Shown here: in pieces, positions 1 through 5,956 of the stretch
Position numbering within the stretch: the stretch's first letter is position 1
How the letters are laid out: every line of letters starts with the position of its first letter
NCBI GenBank assembly: GCA_020847555.1
Contig: JADLBT010000538.1
Location: 1-5,956, forward strand
DNA from: Gemmataceae bacterium
Lineage (GTDB): Bacteria; Planctomycetota; Planctomycetia; Gemmatales; Gemmataceae
Length of the DNA stretch: 5,956 nt
Direction of reading: 5' to 3'
Made by a program: the position numbers and the translations under genes
Notes under the pieces: model-generated
The model's input: the letters and a program-made list of their open reading frames with translations, nothing else
What the model was told of the DNA's origin: nothing
Database searches by the model: none

Positions 1-2
1 CC

Positions 3-2090
3 GCCCTCGACGCGGCCACGGCCCAGCAGGCGGAACAGGCGAGCCTGGTGCAGGCGCGCATGAGTTCTCTCGACGACCTGCAGAAGCGCCTCGACGCCGA
101 GCGCGATGCGCTGCGCGAGCGCACCTTGCTGCTGGCCCAGGCGGAGCAGGCGCGCGAGGCGCTGCAGGAGCAGCTGCGCCGTCGGTCCGAGGAGCTGACC
201 GCCCGGCAGAAGGCGGCCGCCGAGCAGCTGGCCCGTCACGAGGAGGCGTGCCGCGAGCTGGAGCAGCGGCGGGCCGGCCTGGAGGCGGAGCGGAAGCAGG
301 CTGAGGAGGCGCTGCGAGCGCTGAAACTCGATATCGAGCAGCGCAGCGCCGACATCGACCGGATGCGCGCCGACCTGGACGAGCGCGAAGGAGCCTTGCA
401 GCGCCAGCAGGAGCGGGTGCAGGAGGTCGGACGATCAGTGGCCGAACAGCGCAAGACGCTGCTCGCGGAGCGCGAGCGCGCCGAGGCGGCCCGTCGCGAG
501 GCGGAGGAGAACGCCGTCCGCGCCCGGGCCGAGTTCGACGAGGCGCGGCGTGAGGCGCAGGTACTGCAGCAGCAGCTGCCCGAGCTGGAGCTGCGCGCCG
601 GCAACGCCCTGGAGCGGCTCACCCACGCCCGGGAGCAACTGCGCGAACACCTCGGCGAGGTCCACGGGTACGCTCGGCAGTGCGAGGAGGAACTGGAGGC
701 GCTCAAGGGGCAGGTGCAGGGCGAGGCCGAGCGGCTGCGCCAGCAGGAGGCCCAGCTGCGTCGCGGCCAGGACGAGCAGCGCCTCGCGGTGGCCGCGTTC
801 CGCCAGCAACTCATCGACTGGCAGGGGCAGCTGACCGAGATGAAGCGTGCCCTCGCCCAGGGCGAGTCGATCCTGCAGCGGCGCCGCGAGGAGGTGGACG
901 AGCAGGCGCGGCAGGTGCAGGCGAACACCGAGCGCCTCGCCCGCCAGGCCGAACAGCTCCAGGCGGAGGAGCGGGCGGTCGCCGAGCGCCGCGGCGAGGT
1001 AGACCGGCACCTCGCCGACATGCGCGAGTGGTACTGCCGCAAGCTGCGCGAACTCGCTGGCGTGCGAGCCCGGGCCGACGAGCCGGCCGGGGCCGTCGGC
1101 GGGCGCGACATCCTCTCGCTGACGGGTGCTGTCGAGCCGGCCGACCGCGAACTGGGCGACCTGCTCCGGTCGCTCGGCCTGGTCGAGCCGGATACGCTGA
1201 CCGCCCTGCTCGTGGAGGCTCGGCGGCAGCGGCGCTCGCTGCGGCAGGTGCTCCTCGCGGGCGGGGTCGTCACCCTCTACCAGATGGCGCTGATCGAGGC
1301 CGGCAACCTCGACGCGCTGGTGCTGGGCCGGCTGCGCGTGATCGATCGCCTGCGCTCCGGGCCGTGCGAGACGGTCTACCGCGTGTTCGACCCGACGCGC
1401 GGCGAGGAGGCGGTGCTCCGTCACCTCGCCGAGAGCGAGATGGAGGACGCGGTCCGGCCGGACGAGTTCCGCCAGCGCTTCGCCCAGGCGCTGACACCGC
1501 ACCCAAACCTCGCCGCGACGCTGGAACTGCTGGAAATCGTGGGCCGGCCGGCGGCGCTGCAGGAGTGGCTGACAGGCGTGCCGAGTTCCGAGTGGCCGCC
1601 GCTGGCCGCTGTTCCCGGCGTGTGGCATCGGCTGCTGCTCCAGGCGGGGCAGGGGCTGGACGCGGCCCACCAGGCCGGACTGATTCACGGGCACATGGGT
1701 CCGAACGACGTGCTGCTGACGGGCGAGGGAGTCGTCAAGCTGTGCGGCTTCGGCGAGCCGCACTGGCTCGCGGTCCCGCCCGTCGCCGAGCCGCCGAACG
1801 GCGCCGCGACCGACCTGTGTGCCCTCGGACAGATCGCCGCCGGCTGGTGCAGCGCCGCCGGTCGGCGCAAGGGCGGCAAGGTCAAGGGATTCCCCGACGC
1901 GCTGGCGTCGGTCCTGACTCGTCTGACGGCCGAGGCGGCGGAGGAAGGCTACCGGGACGTGGCCGCGTTCCTGGCGGACCTGGAGCGCGTGCGCGGCGAG
2001 GTGCCCGCGAACCCGGAGGCGTGGGACCGACTGCTCAAGCAGGTGCGTGAAGAGGCAGCGCCCCAGGCCGCGCTGCGCCAGTCGGCGTGA
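3..2090 (+). CDS. Coiled-coil protein with C-terminal pseudokinase domain (5' partial)
   Basis: The reading frame is open to the window edge. Codons 3-47 (ALDAATAQQAEQASL) already read as coiled coil, so the true start probably lies upstream; GTG 48 and ATG 60 look internal. Numbering from GTG 48, residues 1 to about 340 are an almost unbroken Glu/Arg/Gln/Ala/Leu-rich coiled coil. Residues about 367-426 form a small helical lead-in (LVEPDTLTALL, LYQMALIEAG), the pattern found before the kinase fold in many planctomycete Ser/Thr kinases. Residues about 427-648 resemble a Hanks-type kinase: a degenerate glycine loop (RSGPCETVYRV, from 436), AVLRHL (455-460, Arg458 where the beta-3 Lys is expected), HPNLAATLELLE (485-496), LIHGHMGPNDVLL (545-557) for the HRDxxxxN loop, CGFGE (566-570) for DFG, and TDLCALG (588-594) for the alpha-F segment. 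The beta-3 Lys, HRD Asp and DFG Asp are all replaced, so phosphotransfer is unlikely and a scaffolding or sensing role is inferred. No membrane segment is visible. The gene converges with the PepSY gene. Confidence 0.85.
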   Translation, partial: ALDAATAQQAEQASLVQARMSSLDDLQKRLDAERDALRERTLLLAQAEQAREALQEQLRRRSEELTARQKAAAEQLARHEEACRELEQRRAGLEAERKQAEEALRALKLDIEQRSADIDRMRADLDEREGALQRQQERVQEVGRSVAEQRKTLLAERERAEAARREAEENAVRARAEFDEARREAQVLQQQLPELELRAGNALERLTHAREQLREHLGEVHGYARQCEEELEALKGQVQGEAERLRQQEAQLRRGQDEQRLAVAAFRQQLIDWQGQLTEMKRALAQGESILQRRREEVDEQARQVQANTERLARQAEQLQAEERAVAERRGEVDRHLADMREWYCRKLRELAGVRARADEPAGAVGGRDILSLTGAVEPADRELGDLLRSLGLVEPDTLTALLVEARRQRRSLRQVLLAGGVVTLYQMALIEAGNLDALVLGRLRVIDRLRSGPCETVYRVFDPTRGEEAVLRHLAESEMEDAVRPDEFRQRFAQALTPHPNLAATLELLEIVGRPAALQEWLTGVPSSEWPPLAAVPGVWHRLLLQAGQGLDAAHQAGLIHGHMGPNDVLLTGEGVVKLCGFGEPHWLAVPPVAEPPNGAATDLCALGQIAAGWCSAAGRRKGGKVKGFPDALASVLTRLTAEAAEEGYRDVAAFLADLERVRGEVPANPEAWDRLLKQVREEAAPQAALRQSA

Positions 2091-2104
2091 GAGGCAGCAC
2101 GCCA

Positions 2105-2197
2105 GCGGACCAGCCCGGAGCGCCCGCGCCGGGCACGCGCGAAGCGTCAGCGCGGGGGGAGACTCTCGCCCGGCGCGGGCGCTCCGGGCTGGTCCGC
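2105..2197. repeat. Perfect 30-bp inverted repeat at a convergent gene junction
   Basis: The left arm (2105-2134) begins GCGGACCAGCCCGGAGCGCC. The right arm (2168-2197) is its exact reverse complement over all 30 bases. The 33-nt loop (2135-2167) holds a second small stem, CGCGC (2136-2140) with GCGCG (2150-2154). It lies just after the stop codon of the + strand pseudokinase gene and covers the end of the PepSY gene, whose stop is inside the loop. Such a stem in either transcript would be very stable. It could act as a bidirectional terminator, although neither side has a T-rich tract. It could equally be one copy of a dispersed palindromic (REP-like) element. Which of these applies is inference. 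Confidence 0.85.
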
Positions 2198-2743
2198 CGG
2201 CCGCGACAGGCCCGGGGCCGCTTTCGTGTTTCGCCTGCGGCGCGACCACCGGACCGTGTAGGGCAGGAAAAACAGGTAAACGCCCGTGCCCCACAGACCG
2301 AACACCACAACCGCCACCGGCAAGAACACCCACAACTTGGCCCTGTCGTGGAACCACGAGCCGTCGTGCAGCGACTCGATCAGGTCCGAGCGGCGGTACG
2401 CCACCTGCAGCACGTCGCCGGTCTGAAGATCGACCTGCACTTCCCAGCGGTTGGCGGCCTGGACCTTCGCGACCCCTCGACTCGGCTGAATGTCCACCCT
2501 CTCGACGTCCTCCCACCCCCTCACGCCGGCTTCCGGTTTTGACCGCGCCGCGGCGAGGATGGCTTCCAGGGCAATCGTTGGTGTCTTCCCCTTTCCCCGC
2601 ATGCCCGGCGGCTGGACCCACACCCACTCCTTCTTGAGCTGGAGGAGGATGCCCGTGACGATGACCAGCAGGAAGGGCAGGGCGATCAGGATCGCCCCCC
2701 ACCGATGACTTTTGCGCGTCCAGACGCGCCAGTTGATTGCCAC
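2147..2743 (-). CDS. PepSY-type two-helix membrane protein
   Basis: A 198-residue protein with the layout of small PepSY-associated transmembrane proteins. A short basic N-terminus (NWRVWTRKSHRW) leads into helix 1 at about residues 15-36 (GAILIALPFLLVIVTGILLQ). A non-cytoplasmic segment of about 100 residues follows, with a PepSY-like stretch, WEVQVDLQTGDVLQVAYRR (100-118). Then come LHDGSWFHDRAKLW (125-138), helix 2 at about 137-162 and an Arg-rich stop-transfer end (WSRRRR). The start chosen is GTG 2743: GGAGAGG lies 7 nt upstream and the protein then opens directly on the usual basic segment. The frame runs upstream to 2812 but adds nothing family-like. PepSY domains occur in peptidase inhibitors and in iron or redox-related membrane proteins; the role here is unknown. 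The last residues (183-192, ADQPGAPAPG) are encoded by the right arm of the inverted repeat and look like an acquired tail. Confidence 0.85.
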   Translation of the reverse strand: MAINWRVWTRKSHRWGAILIALPFLLVIVTGILLQLKKEWVWVQPPGMRGKGKTPTIALEAILAAARSKPEAGVRGWEDVERVDIQPSRGVAKVQAANRWEVQVDLQTGDVLQVAYRRSDLIESLHDGSWFHDRAKLWVFLPVAVVVFGLWGTGVYLFFLPYTVRWSRRRRNTKAAPGLSRPADQPGAPAPGESLPPR

Positions 2744-2750
2744 GGACAAC

Positions 2751-2757
2751 CCTCTCC
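2751..2757 (-). promoter_or_regulatory. Ribosome binding site deciding the PepSY gene start
   Basis: On the minus strand GGAGAGG sits 7 nt before GTG 2743. It supports that codon over the longer open frame reaching back to 2812. Confidence 0.6.
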
Positions 2758-2766
2758 ACTTTGGGT

Positions 2767-2808
2767 GCGTGTCGGCGCCCGGATGGTTATGCCGACGGCG
2801 CCACACGC
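2767..2808 (-). other. Imperfect hairpin in the GH57-PepSY intergenic gap
   Basis: The 146-nt gap between the GH57 stop and the PepSY start contains a stem of 12 base pairs. On the minus strand GCGTGTGGCGCC (2808-2797) pairs with GGCGCCGACACGC (2779-2767), leaving one bulged G and a 17-nt loop. An alternative 6-bp pairing, GTCGGC (2796-2791) with GCCGAC (2775-2770), competes with it. There is no T-tract, so it is not a typical intrinsic terminator. It may be a structured leader of the PepSY mRNA or a processing site. I found no convincing promoter in the rest of the gap. Confidence 0.35.
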
Positions 2809-2889
2809 GCACACTACCGTATCAGCTGCCGAAGCGTGGGAGGCTGGCCGGGCCGCCAGCGGCAGGAAGGAACTCCGGGCGATTGCGCA

Positions 2890-4476
2890 TCAGGCATACA
2901 CCCGATAGTCAAGGTCCGGGAAGATGTTGTGCCGGCGCTCGATCTCGCTCAACCACGGCTCGTCGATGTCGCCGCGCTTGATCTGGTCGTACAGGTGGTT
3001 GAAGTTCAGCATGTGGACGCGCGTCCGCTCCCGGGCGTAATCCACCATCGTGCCGGTCTTCATGATGAACGCCCAGTCGCTCGACTGGGCCAGGAGCAGC
3101 TCGCGCGCCGCCTGGTTGAGGGCGCGCCGCTTCACGCCGTGGCCGTTGTCCTGGCACGACCGGGCCAGCTCGACCATGCGGTCCGCGTCCTCGTGCAGGT
3201 GGCGGTAGATCCAGTCGTTCGACCCCTCCAGCCACACCTCGCAGTACCCCTTGTACCCCCAGCTCGACAGGGTCGGCTGGGCGATCTGCAGCTTCGGGTG
3301 CCGGTCGAGGTATTCGGGGATGGTGATCGGCTTGACCGTCTGCTGGTCCCAGTGGAGCTTGCGCATCAGGTAATTGATCCAGTCCGGCCCCTCGAACCAC
3401 CAGTGGCCAAACAGCTCGGCGTCGTATGGCGCCACGATCAGGGCCGGCCGGTCCATCGCGCCGGCGAGCCACTCGACCTGCTTCTCGCGGTTGAACATGA
3501 AGTTGCCGGCGTGCTCGGCCGCCTTCTCCTGGGCGGCCCGCGGGTCGTACACCTCCTTGGTGTCAGTCCGGCCGGTGATCTTGTAGTACTTGATGCCGAG
3601 GTGGGTGCGGAGGCCGGTCTGGTGCAGGTGCGGCTTGAGATACTCGTAATCCAGGTCGAAGCCGACGTCGCGGTAGAACTCCCGATAGTTGTAATCGCCG
3701 GGATAGCCCTCGATGGCGCTCCAGACCTGCTTGGACGACTCGGTATCGCGTGCCAGCGCCGCTACCCCGCTCTTCGGGCACACGATCGGGGCGTAGACGC
3801 CGTAGCGCGGCCGCGGCTCGGCGTGCAGGACGCCGTGCGTGTCGGTGAAGAAGTAGCGGATGCCGGCGTCGCGCAGGAACTCATCGATGCCCTCGATGTA
3901 CCCGCACTCCGGCAGCCAGATGCCCTGCGGTCGGCGGCCGAAATGGCGCTCGAACTCGCGGCAGCCCAGCTCGACCTGCGCCCGCACGGCTCCCTGGTTG
4001 ACCGTCATCAGCGGCAGGAACCCGTGGGTGGCGCCGCACGTGATCAGTTCGAGCTTGCCGGCCTCGAAGAAGCGGCGGAACCCATTGAGCAGGTTGTTGC
4101 CATACTGCTTGATGAAGACATCGCGCGCCCGGTGGAAGCGCTGGTGGTACAGCTGCGCCAGCTGGTGGAACTCCGGCTGCCAGCGTGTCCGCTCGATTTC
4201 CTTGCCGGACAGGGCGATCAGGTTGTCGATGTGGCGGACATAGCGGTACTGCAGCAGCGGATCGCTGAGCATGGCCGCCAGCGTCGGCGTGACCGACATC
4301 GTCATCCGCCAGTCGCACCCGTCGCGCTCCAGCCCGTCGAACACGTCCAGCAGCGGGATGTACGTCTCGGTGATCGCCTCGTACAGCCAGTCCTCTTCGA
4401 GGAAGTCGTCGTATTCGGGGTGGCGGACGAACGGCAGATGGGCGTGCAGGACGAGAGCAAGATACCCGAGCGGCAT
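2890..4476 (-). CDS. GH57 1,4-alpha-glucan branching enzyme
   Basis: A 528-residue protein, close to the usual length of GH57 branching enzymes such as Thermus TTHA1902 and Thermococcus TK1436. These enzymes cut an alpha-1,4 chain and rejoin it as an alpha-1,6 branch during glycogen synthesis in the cytoplasm. The conserved family regions appear in order: HAHLPF (11-16), CGATHGFLPL (147-156), WLPECGY (187-193) with Glu190 as expected nucleophile, and APYDAELFGHWWFEGP (349-364) with Asp352 as expected acid/base. A helical C-terminal part (LNQAARELLLAQSSDWAF, 453-470) matches the domain that follows the barrel in these enzymes, and the end (NIFPDLDYRVY) is also family-typical. No signal peptide is seen. 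ATG 4476 is chosen because the family fold begins at once (PLGYLALVLHAHLPF); an AGGAGG further upstream may favour an ATT start at 4509. The frame is open back to TTG 4581, but that extension has no family character. The amylopullulanase side of GH57 is less likely given length and motifs. Confidence 0.92.
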   Translation of the reverse strand: MPLGYLALVLHAHLPFVRHPEYDDFLEEDWLYEAITETYIPLLDVFDGLERDGCDWRMTMSVTPTLAAMLSDPLLQYRYVRHIDNLIALSGKEIERTRWQPEFHQLAQLYHQRFHRARDVFIKQYGNNLLNGFRRFFEAGKLELITCGATHGFLPLMTVNQGAVRAQVELGCREFERHFGRRPQGIWLPECGYIEGIDEFLRDAGIRYFFTDTHGVLHAEPRPRYGVYAPIVCPKSGVAALARDTESSKQVWSAIEGYPGDYNYREFYRDVGFDLDYEYLKPHLHQTGLRTHLGIKYYKITGRTDTKEVYDPRAAQEKAAEHAGNFMFNREKQVEWLAGAMDRPALIVAPYDAELFGHWWFEGPDWINYLMRKLHWDQQTVKPITIPEYLDRHPKLQIAQPTLSSWGYKGYCEVWLEGSNDWIYRHLHEDADRMVELARSCQDNGHGVKRRALNQAARELLLAQSSDWAFIMKTGTMVDYARERTRVHMLNFNHLYDQIKRGDIDEPWLSEIERRHNIFPDLDYRVYA

Positions 4477-4515
4477 CGGTTCCGGAGCCTCGTGGACCTC
4501 AGATGTAATTGCGCC

Positions 4516-4521
4516 CCTCCT
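4516..4521 (-). promoter_or_regulatory. Strong Shine-Dalgarno AGGAGG upstream of the GH57 gene
   Basis: A perfect AGGAGG lies on the minus strand 6 nt before an in-frame ATT (4509-4507) and 39 nt before ATG 4476. No ATG, GTG or TTG sits at a normal distance from it. ATG 4476 itself has only a weak GAGG 11 nt upstream. Either the ATT is used, or the match is accidental. Confidence 0.4.
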
Positions 4522-4526
4522 GGTGT

Positions 4527-4553
4527 GATATAAGGCCGCGCCGGTCGGTTCAA
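4527..4553 (-). promoter_or_regulatory. Possible sigma-70-like promoter before the GH57 gene
   Basis: On the minus strand TTGAAC (4553-4548) and TATATC (4532-4527) are separated by 15 nt. Each matches the consensus at four of six positions and the spacing is short. It is an AT-richer patch in a GC-rich gap between the amidohydrolase stop and the GH57 start. It would place the transcript start just before the AGGAGG. This is weak evidence, made from pattern alone. Confidence 0.25.
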
Positions 4554-4577
4554 GCTGAAACCAGGGCTCACCCCGCG

Positions 4578-5783
4578 TCAAACGTTCGCGAAGGGACCGC
4601 GAACCCAGCGGCCTCGACAGAGCACCGCCCGCACCGGCGTTTCGGTCCCCAGCACCTGCTCGTGCGGGTCGGCGTGCGCGCCTGCCGACAGCGGCACCAC
4701 AATCAGATCGGCCGATTTGCCCGGTGTCAGGCTGCCGGTTTCATTTGCCCAGCCGAGCGCCTCCGCACCGGAGAGGGTGGCCATGCGCAGCAGGTCCGCG
4801 CCGGAAACCTCGGGGTAGAGGCGGCGCACAAGACGTACCTCGGCGAGCAGATCCAGGTCGGGGTTGGACGCCAGGGAGTCGGTGCCGAGGGCGACGCGGA
4901 CGCCTCGGGACAACAGCCGTCGCAAGGGGTGAGGCCTGTGCCCGAACGCGGCATGAGTGCGCGGGCAGTAGACGATGGTAGCGTCGCCAGGGACGCGCGC
5001 CGCGGGGGCCAGGTAGTTGCCGTGCGCGAACAAATTGCGCGTACCCATGTTGCAAATGTCCATGACGTCGGTGGGGCTGCGCACCAGGCCGTCCGGATCC
5101 CACACGCCCAGTTCCTGGAGAAATGCCACGAACGGGCCGCGGTGGTGGTGGAGCAATTCCAGCTCCGCGCGGCTTTCGGCCAGGTGAACGGCCAGGGGAC
5201 ATTTCGCGTCGCGGGCCAGGAGCGCCGCATCGACGAACAGGCTGTAGCGCACGCTGTAGGGGGCGTGGGGACTCAGCCCTGGCCGGCAACGGTCCGTCGC
5301 CGGGTGCGCGGCCAGCCAGGCCTCGGCGGCTCGATACGTTTGGTTGGCGCGCGCCTTCGTCAGGCCGCGCAGCTCGCAAAAAATCACACTGCGCAAGGAG
5401 GCTTCCGCCAAAACCGGCCAGCTACCGCCGTCGGCGGAAATGTCGCCCAGCAGCGTCGTCCCGAAGCGCAAACTCTCCTCCAGCCCGGCGCGGATATCCG
5501 CCAAGACCTGCTCCGGCGCGCGCACGCGGCGGTGGGCAATGACACGACGCAGCCAGGCGGTGAAATCGGGCGAGGGCGGCGCCAGCCCGCGCATGCCGGT
5601 CAGGTCGAGGTGGGTGTGGGCGTTGACGAGGCCGGGAAGTACCGCCGCATCGCCCAGGTCCACGTCCGCGCGCCCGCCGACCGGCCCGACGGCGACAATG
5701 CGCTCGCCGTCGAGGGTGACGGCGCCCCCCTCGACGAGCGGGCCATCGACCGGGAAGAGCCAGCGTGCGGCCAGAGTCCACAT
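4578..5783 (-). CDS. Metal-dependent amidohydrolase / deaminase (COG0402-like)
   Basis: A 401-residue enzyme of the amidohydrolase superfamily, in the group with S-adenosylhomocysteine/methylthioadenosine deaminases, aminodeoxyfutalosine deaminases, guanine deaminases and chlorohydrolases. An N-terminal beta segment (residues 1-50) precedes the barrel. Metal and catalytic positions are visible: PGLVNAHTHLDL (50-61; His56, His58), SPHAPYS (171-177), HLAES (200-204; His200, Glu203), AHGNYL (253-258; His254) and ALGTDSLASNPDLDL (298-312; Asp302). The C-terminal part returns to the small beta domain (LTPGKSADLIVVPL, 352-365). The set His-x-His, His, Glu, His, Asp fits a mononuclear-metal deaminase. 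An aminodeoxyfutalosine deaminase (futalosine route to menaquinone) is a plausible guess, since that pathway occurs in planctomycetes, but no other menaquinone gene is in the window. ATG 5783 is chosen; AAGG lies about 11 nt upstream. The gene follows the glutamine synthetase gene by 51 nt on the same strand. Confidence 0.85.
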   Translation of the reverse strand: MWTLAARWLFPVDGPLVEGGAVTLDGERIVAVGPVGGRADVDLGDAAVLPGLVNAHTHLDLTGMRGLAPPSPDFTAWLRRVIAHRRVRAPEQVLADIRAGLEESLRFGTTLLGDISADGGSWPVLAEASLRSVIFCELRGLTKARANQTYRAAEAWLAAHPATDRCRPGLSPHAPYSVRYSLFVDAALLARDAKCPLAVHLAESRAELELLHHHRGPFVAFLQELGVWDPDGLVRSPTDVMDICNMGTRNLFAHGNYLAPAARVPGDATIVYCPRTHAAFGHRPHPLRRLLSRGVRVALGTDSLASNPDLDLLAEVRLVRRLYPEVSGADLLRMATLSGAEALGWANETGSLTPGKSADLIVVPLSAGAHADPHEQVLGTETPVRAVLCRGRWVRGPFANV

Positions 5784-5834
5784 GACAATCAGTACCTTGC
5801 ATCAGGCGGCCGCAGCGTCTCCAGGCGCCGCGCG

Positions 5835-5956
5835 TCACTTGAGGAAGAGCATCTCGCGGTACGTCGGCAGCGGCCACAGGTCGTCCGCGACCAGGGTTTC
5901 GAGCTTGTCGCCCAATCCCCGCAGCGTCGCCAGCGCCGGCACGACCGCATCACGCA
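5835..5956 (-). CDS. glnN: C-terminal end of a probable type III glutamine synthetase (partial)
   Basis: Only the last 39 codons and a TGA stop (5837-5835) lie in the window; the rest is past the right edge. The translation ends in DKLETLVADDLWPLP followed by TYREMLFLK. A terminal helix of the type 'LR..D.LE..V....WP.P.Y.E.LF' is characteristic of the C-terminus of GSIII (GlnN) glutamine synthetases, which make glutamine from glutamate, ammonia and ATP. The identification rests on this short tail alone; no catalytic region can be seen. It is the first of the four leftward genes, and the amidohydrolase begins 51 nt after its stop. Confidence 0.7.
   Translation of the reverse strand, partial: RDAVVPALATLRGLGDKLETLVADDLWPLPTYREMLFLK

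Noticed and set aside
236..1273. 345-codon minus-strand frame inside the coiled-coil region
   Set aside because: The Ser/Arg/Cys-rich translation is the typical antisense shadow of Glu/Arg/Ala/Gln coiled-coil codons.
2047..2637. Overlapping + strand frames across the convergent junction (also 2087-2542)
   Set aside because: They run antisense to the PepSY gene, have no recognisable domain, and are Pro/Arg-rich as expected for GC-rich noncoding frames.
435..2759. 774-codon open frame on the minus strand spanning the pseudokinase gene and the PepSY gene
   Set aside because: It is antisense to two recognisable proteins, has low-complexity Arg/Gly/Pro/Ala composition and no domain motif. Long antisense frames are expected at this GC content.
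2737..4533. 598-codon open frame on the + strand opposite the GH57 gene
   Set aside because: It mirrors the branching enzyme, which has all its family motifs on the other strand. The translation is repetitive Val/Leu/Asp/Arg without a fold signature.
4477..4581. TTG at 4581 overlapping the amidohydrolase stop (TTGA) as start of the GH57 gene
   Set aside because: The 35 extra residues have no family character, and the region holds a possible promoter and a strong ribosome binding site, so it is better read as leader sequence.
5784..5834. Possible terminator between the glutamine synthetase and amidohydrolase genes
   Set aside because: Only short GC-rich self-complementary pieces (GCGGC/GCCGC) are present, with no T-tract, too weak to call.

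Overview
This is a high-GC bacterial window of about 6 kb with tightly packed genes. It reads as a chromosomal fragment from a planctomycete, most likely Gemmata-like. That placement is inferred from protein architecture, not from any marker gene. It rests on a giant coiled-coil protein ending in a kinase-like fold preceded by the 'LT-x-YQ...LVLGRLRVIDRL' lead-in typical of planctomycete Ser/Thr kinases, a small two-helix PepSY protein of a type common there, a GH57 branching enzyme, and the tail of what looks like a type III glutamine synthetase.

Layout: on the + strand, a gene cut by the left window edge (3-2090) encodes a long coiled coil fused to a degenerate protein-kinase domain that lacks the catalytic residues. 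It converges on a leftward set of four genes. Read in their direction of transcription these are the C-terminal end of a glutamine synthetase (5956-5835), a metal-dependent amidohydrolase/deaminase (5783-4578), a GH57 1,4-alpha-glucan branching enzyme (4476-2890) and a PepSY-type membrane protein (2743-2147). The convergent junction carries a perfect 30-bp inverted repeat with a 33-nt loop. One arm of it lies inside the PepSY reading frame. No tRNA, rRNA, CRISPR array, transposase or attachment site was seen, and no stretch over 300 bases lacks a gene.

Functional reading: the leftward genes cover nitrogen assimilation (glutamine synthetase), nucleoside-type deamination or a related hydrolysis (amidohydrolase), glycogen branching (GH57) and a membrane/periplasmic PepSY module. 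They share a strand, but the gaps of 51, 101 and 146 nt and a possible promoter before the GH57 gene argue against one obligate operon. The points most worth a second look are the coiled-coil pseudokinase, the inverted repeat that appears to have extended the PepSY protein by a proline-rich tail, the possible ATT start of the branching enzyme, and the uncertain substrate of the amidohydrolase. I do not see a clear new multi-gene system here.
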